From positions 1-7,168 of the forward strand of contig JAGBZZ010000305.1 in the NCBI GenBank assembly GCA_017652965.1: a DNA stretch of 7,168 bases. The letters are read 5' to 3'. This DNA comes from Clostridia bacterium (GTDB lineage: Bacteria; Bacillota_A; Clostridia; Oscillospirales; CAG-272). This document shows, piece by piece, positions 6,263 through 7,168 of this stretch. Made by a program: the position numbers and the translations under genes. The notes under the pieces were generated by a model that had not been told where the DNA came from, did not search any database, and saw only the letters and a list, made by a program, of their open reading frames with translations. Position 1 is the stretch's first letter. Every line of letters starts with the position of its first letter.

Positions 6263-6278
6263 CCCGATGCGGTATACT
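6250..6278 (+). promoter_or_regulatory. Sigma-A promoter of the AraC-family regulator gene
   Basis: The -35 TTGCTT (6250-6255) and -10 TATACT (6273-6278) are separated by 17 bases, a good sigma-A arrangement. Transcription would start near 6285, giving a leader of about 20 bases. The -35 and the start of the spacer overlap one TTTTTCACC repeat. Confidence 0.75.
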
Positions 6279-6289
6279 GGAGACAACGT

Positions 6290-6299
6290 AAGGAGGTGA
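6290..6299 (+). promoter_or_regulatory. Near-perfect Shine-Dalgarno of the regulator gene
   Basis: AAGGAGGTGA matches the full anti-Shine-Dalgarno of 16S rRNA. Its AGGAGG core is seven bases before the ATG at 6304. It fixes the start and suggests efficient translation of what is usually a low-level regulator. Confidence 0.85.
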
Positions 6300-6303
6300 C
6301 GGC

Positions 6304-7161
6304 ATGAAGCTTTGCGAGATCAGCCCCTTTATCCGCCAGGCCATTATCCGCAGTATGAAGCCCGGCCTTTACACAAGCAGAGGCTTAAAAACGCGCGACT
6401 GCCGCCTTTTCTATATCCTGCACGGAAACGGTGAGATCATTGTGGAAGGGCGGGCGTATACGATCAAGGCGGGCACGGTGATCCTCTTTCAGGCGGGAAC
6501 CGAATACGTCTGGCAGATCACCGATATGCGGTATATTTCGGTCAATTTCGATTATACGCAGGCCTACAGCCATATCAAAACCACCTTTTCTCCCCTCGGC
6601 AGTGCGGAATTCCCAAGCGACAATTTCTCACAGCGGATCGAATTCTCGGATGCGCCCGCCCTCAATAGGGAAAGTGTGTTTTTTGACGGGGCGGCCTTTG
6701 AATCCAGGATCACCAACCTGGCAGTGGAGATCAATACGCAGGGCGCCTTCCGTGACGAGCTGCTTTCGGCGCTTTTGAAATCGGTGATCATCAGCATTGT
6801 GCGCCTTACCTGCGAGGAGGGGGGAGGCGAGGCTCACGCAGGGCCGCTCCTTGCCCGCCGCGTGATCGCCTATATCCAGGAAAATTATTCGCGCCCGATC
6901 AAAAGCGGGGATATTGCCGCCCATTTTCACTTTAACCCCTCCTACCTCAATCGGGTCTTTAAGGCGCACACGGGCTGCACCGTGCGGACCTTTATTGTGG
7001 ACTATCGGATCAGCCAGGCAATGGAGATCCTGCGTACCGAAGCCCTCAGCATCAGCGAAACGGCCGGCGCCGTCGGCTTTTCCGACGTGCCGCATTTCAT
7101 CAAGACCTTCCGCGCTCATACAGGGAAAACGCCGCTTGCCTACCGAAACGCCAAGGCATAA
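6304..7161 (+). CDS. AraC-family transcriptional regulator with cupin sensor domain
   Basis: This is a complete 285-residue protein, a usual length for the family. Residues about 20-85 form a cupin-like ligand domain: RDCRLFYILHGNGEIIVEGR (31-50), then AYTIKAGTVILFQAGTEYVW (51-70), a strand-rich pattern common in sugar-sensing members. A linker with helices (residues 125-175) follows. The C-terminal 100 residues carry the two helix-turn-helix units: the first at about 200-221 (KSGDIAAHFHFNPSYLNRVF) and the second at about 249-271, followed by the family signature HTGKTPLAYR (272-281). It is divergent from the serine hydrolase operon with 164 bases between starts, the classic arrangement for a regulator of the neighbouring genes. 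It most likely responds to a sugar made from the locus's substrate and activates the operon; the ligand is unknown. It ends with TAA, seven bases before the window edge. Confidence 0.95.
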   Translation: MKLCEISPFIRQAIIRSMKPGLYTSRGLKTRDCRLFYILHGNGEIIVEGRAYTIKAGTVILFQAGTEYVWQITDMRYISVNFDYTQAYSHIKTTFSPLGSAEFPSDNFSQRIEFSDAPALNRESVFFDGAAFESRITNLAVEINTQGAFRDELLSALLKSVIISIVRLTCEEGGGEAHAGPLLARRVIAYIQENYSRPIKSGDIAAHFHFNPSYLNRVFKAHTGCTVRTFIVDYRISQAMEILRTEALSISETAGAVGFSDVPHFIKTFRAHTGKTPLAYRNAKA

Positions 7162-7168
7162 AAAACAA

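Noticed and set aside
6628..7119. A 163-residue - strand frame inside the AraC gene.
   Set aside because: It is antisense to clear helix-turn-helix coding sequence, with low-complexity composition and no start signal.

Overview
The window looks like a carbohydrate-use locus from a GC-rich Gram-positive anaerobe of the Clostridia type, perhaps a gut or rumen fibre degrader. This rests on strong AGGAGG-type ribosome binding sites, two promoters of clear sigma-A type (TTGACA-17-TATCCT and TTGCTT-17-TATACT), an AraC regulator of the Firmicutes two-domain kind, and the enzyme families present. The species cannot be named from the sequence. No tRNA, rRNA, CRISPR array, insertion sequence or phage gene was seen.

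Layout. At the right end, a complete AraC-family regulator (6304-7161, + strand) has its own promoter and a near-perfect Shine-Dalgarno. Diverging from it on the - strand is a tight three-gene unit: a beta-lactamase-fold serine hydrolase (6139-4745), a Gfo/Idh/MocA-type NAD(P)-binding protein (4729-3518) and a ten-helix EamA/DMT transporter (3521-2631). The last two overlap at GTGATG. A stem-loop with a U-run (2557-2597) lies just after this unit. A second - strand unit begins at a strong promoter (2427-2455). It holds a DUF4838 protein (2369-477) and then a GH28 polygalacturonase-like glycosidase (449 to the window edge, C-terminus missing). All seven gene and control blocks fit together without gaps over 300 bases.

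How the genes may work together (inference). GH28 enzymes cut galacturonic-acid linkages in pectin or rhamnogalacturonan, and DUF4838 proteins have an alpha-glucuronidase-like N-terminal fold. The serine hydrolase could remove ester groups, the Gfo/Idh protein could act on a released sugar, and the EamA protein could move a sugar or metabolite across the membrane. None of the soluble proteins has a visible signal peptide, so the enzymes probably act in the cytoplasm on imported oligosaccharides. The AraC protein is the natural regulator: the divergent intergenic region carries a repeated TTTTTCACC motif, one copy just upstream of a -35-poor, extended -10 promoter for the operon and one copy over the regulator's own -35.

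The most notable points are the loss of the usual Glu-Lys-Pro motif in the Gfo/Idh protein (Ala-Val-Pro instead), the three-cysteine CECERC motif of the DUF4838 protein, the helically phased repeats in the divergent promoter, and near-duplicate ribosome-binding leaders in front of the DUF4838 and GH28 genes. Nothing here proves a wholly new system; the locus is best read as an uncharacterised, regulated glycan-use cluster.
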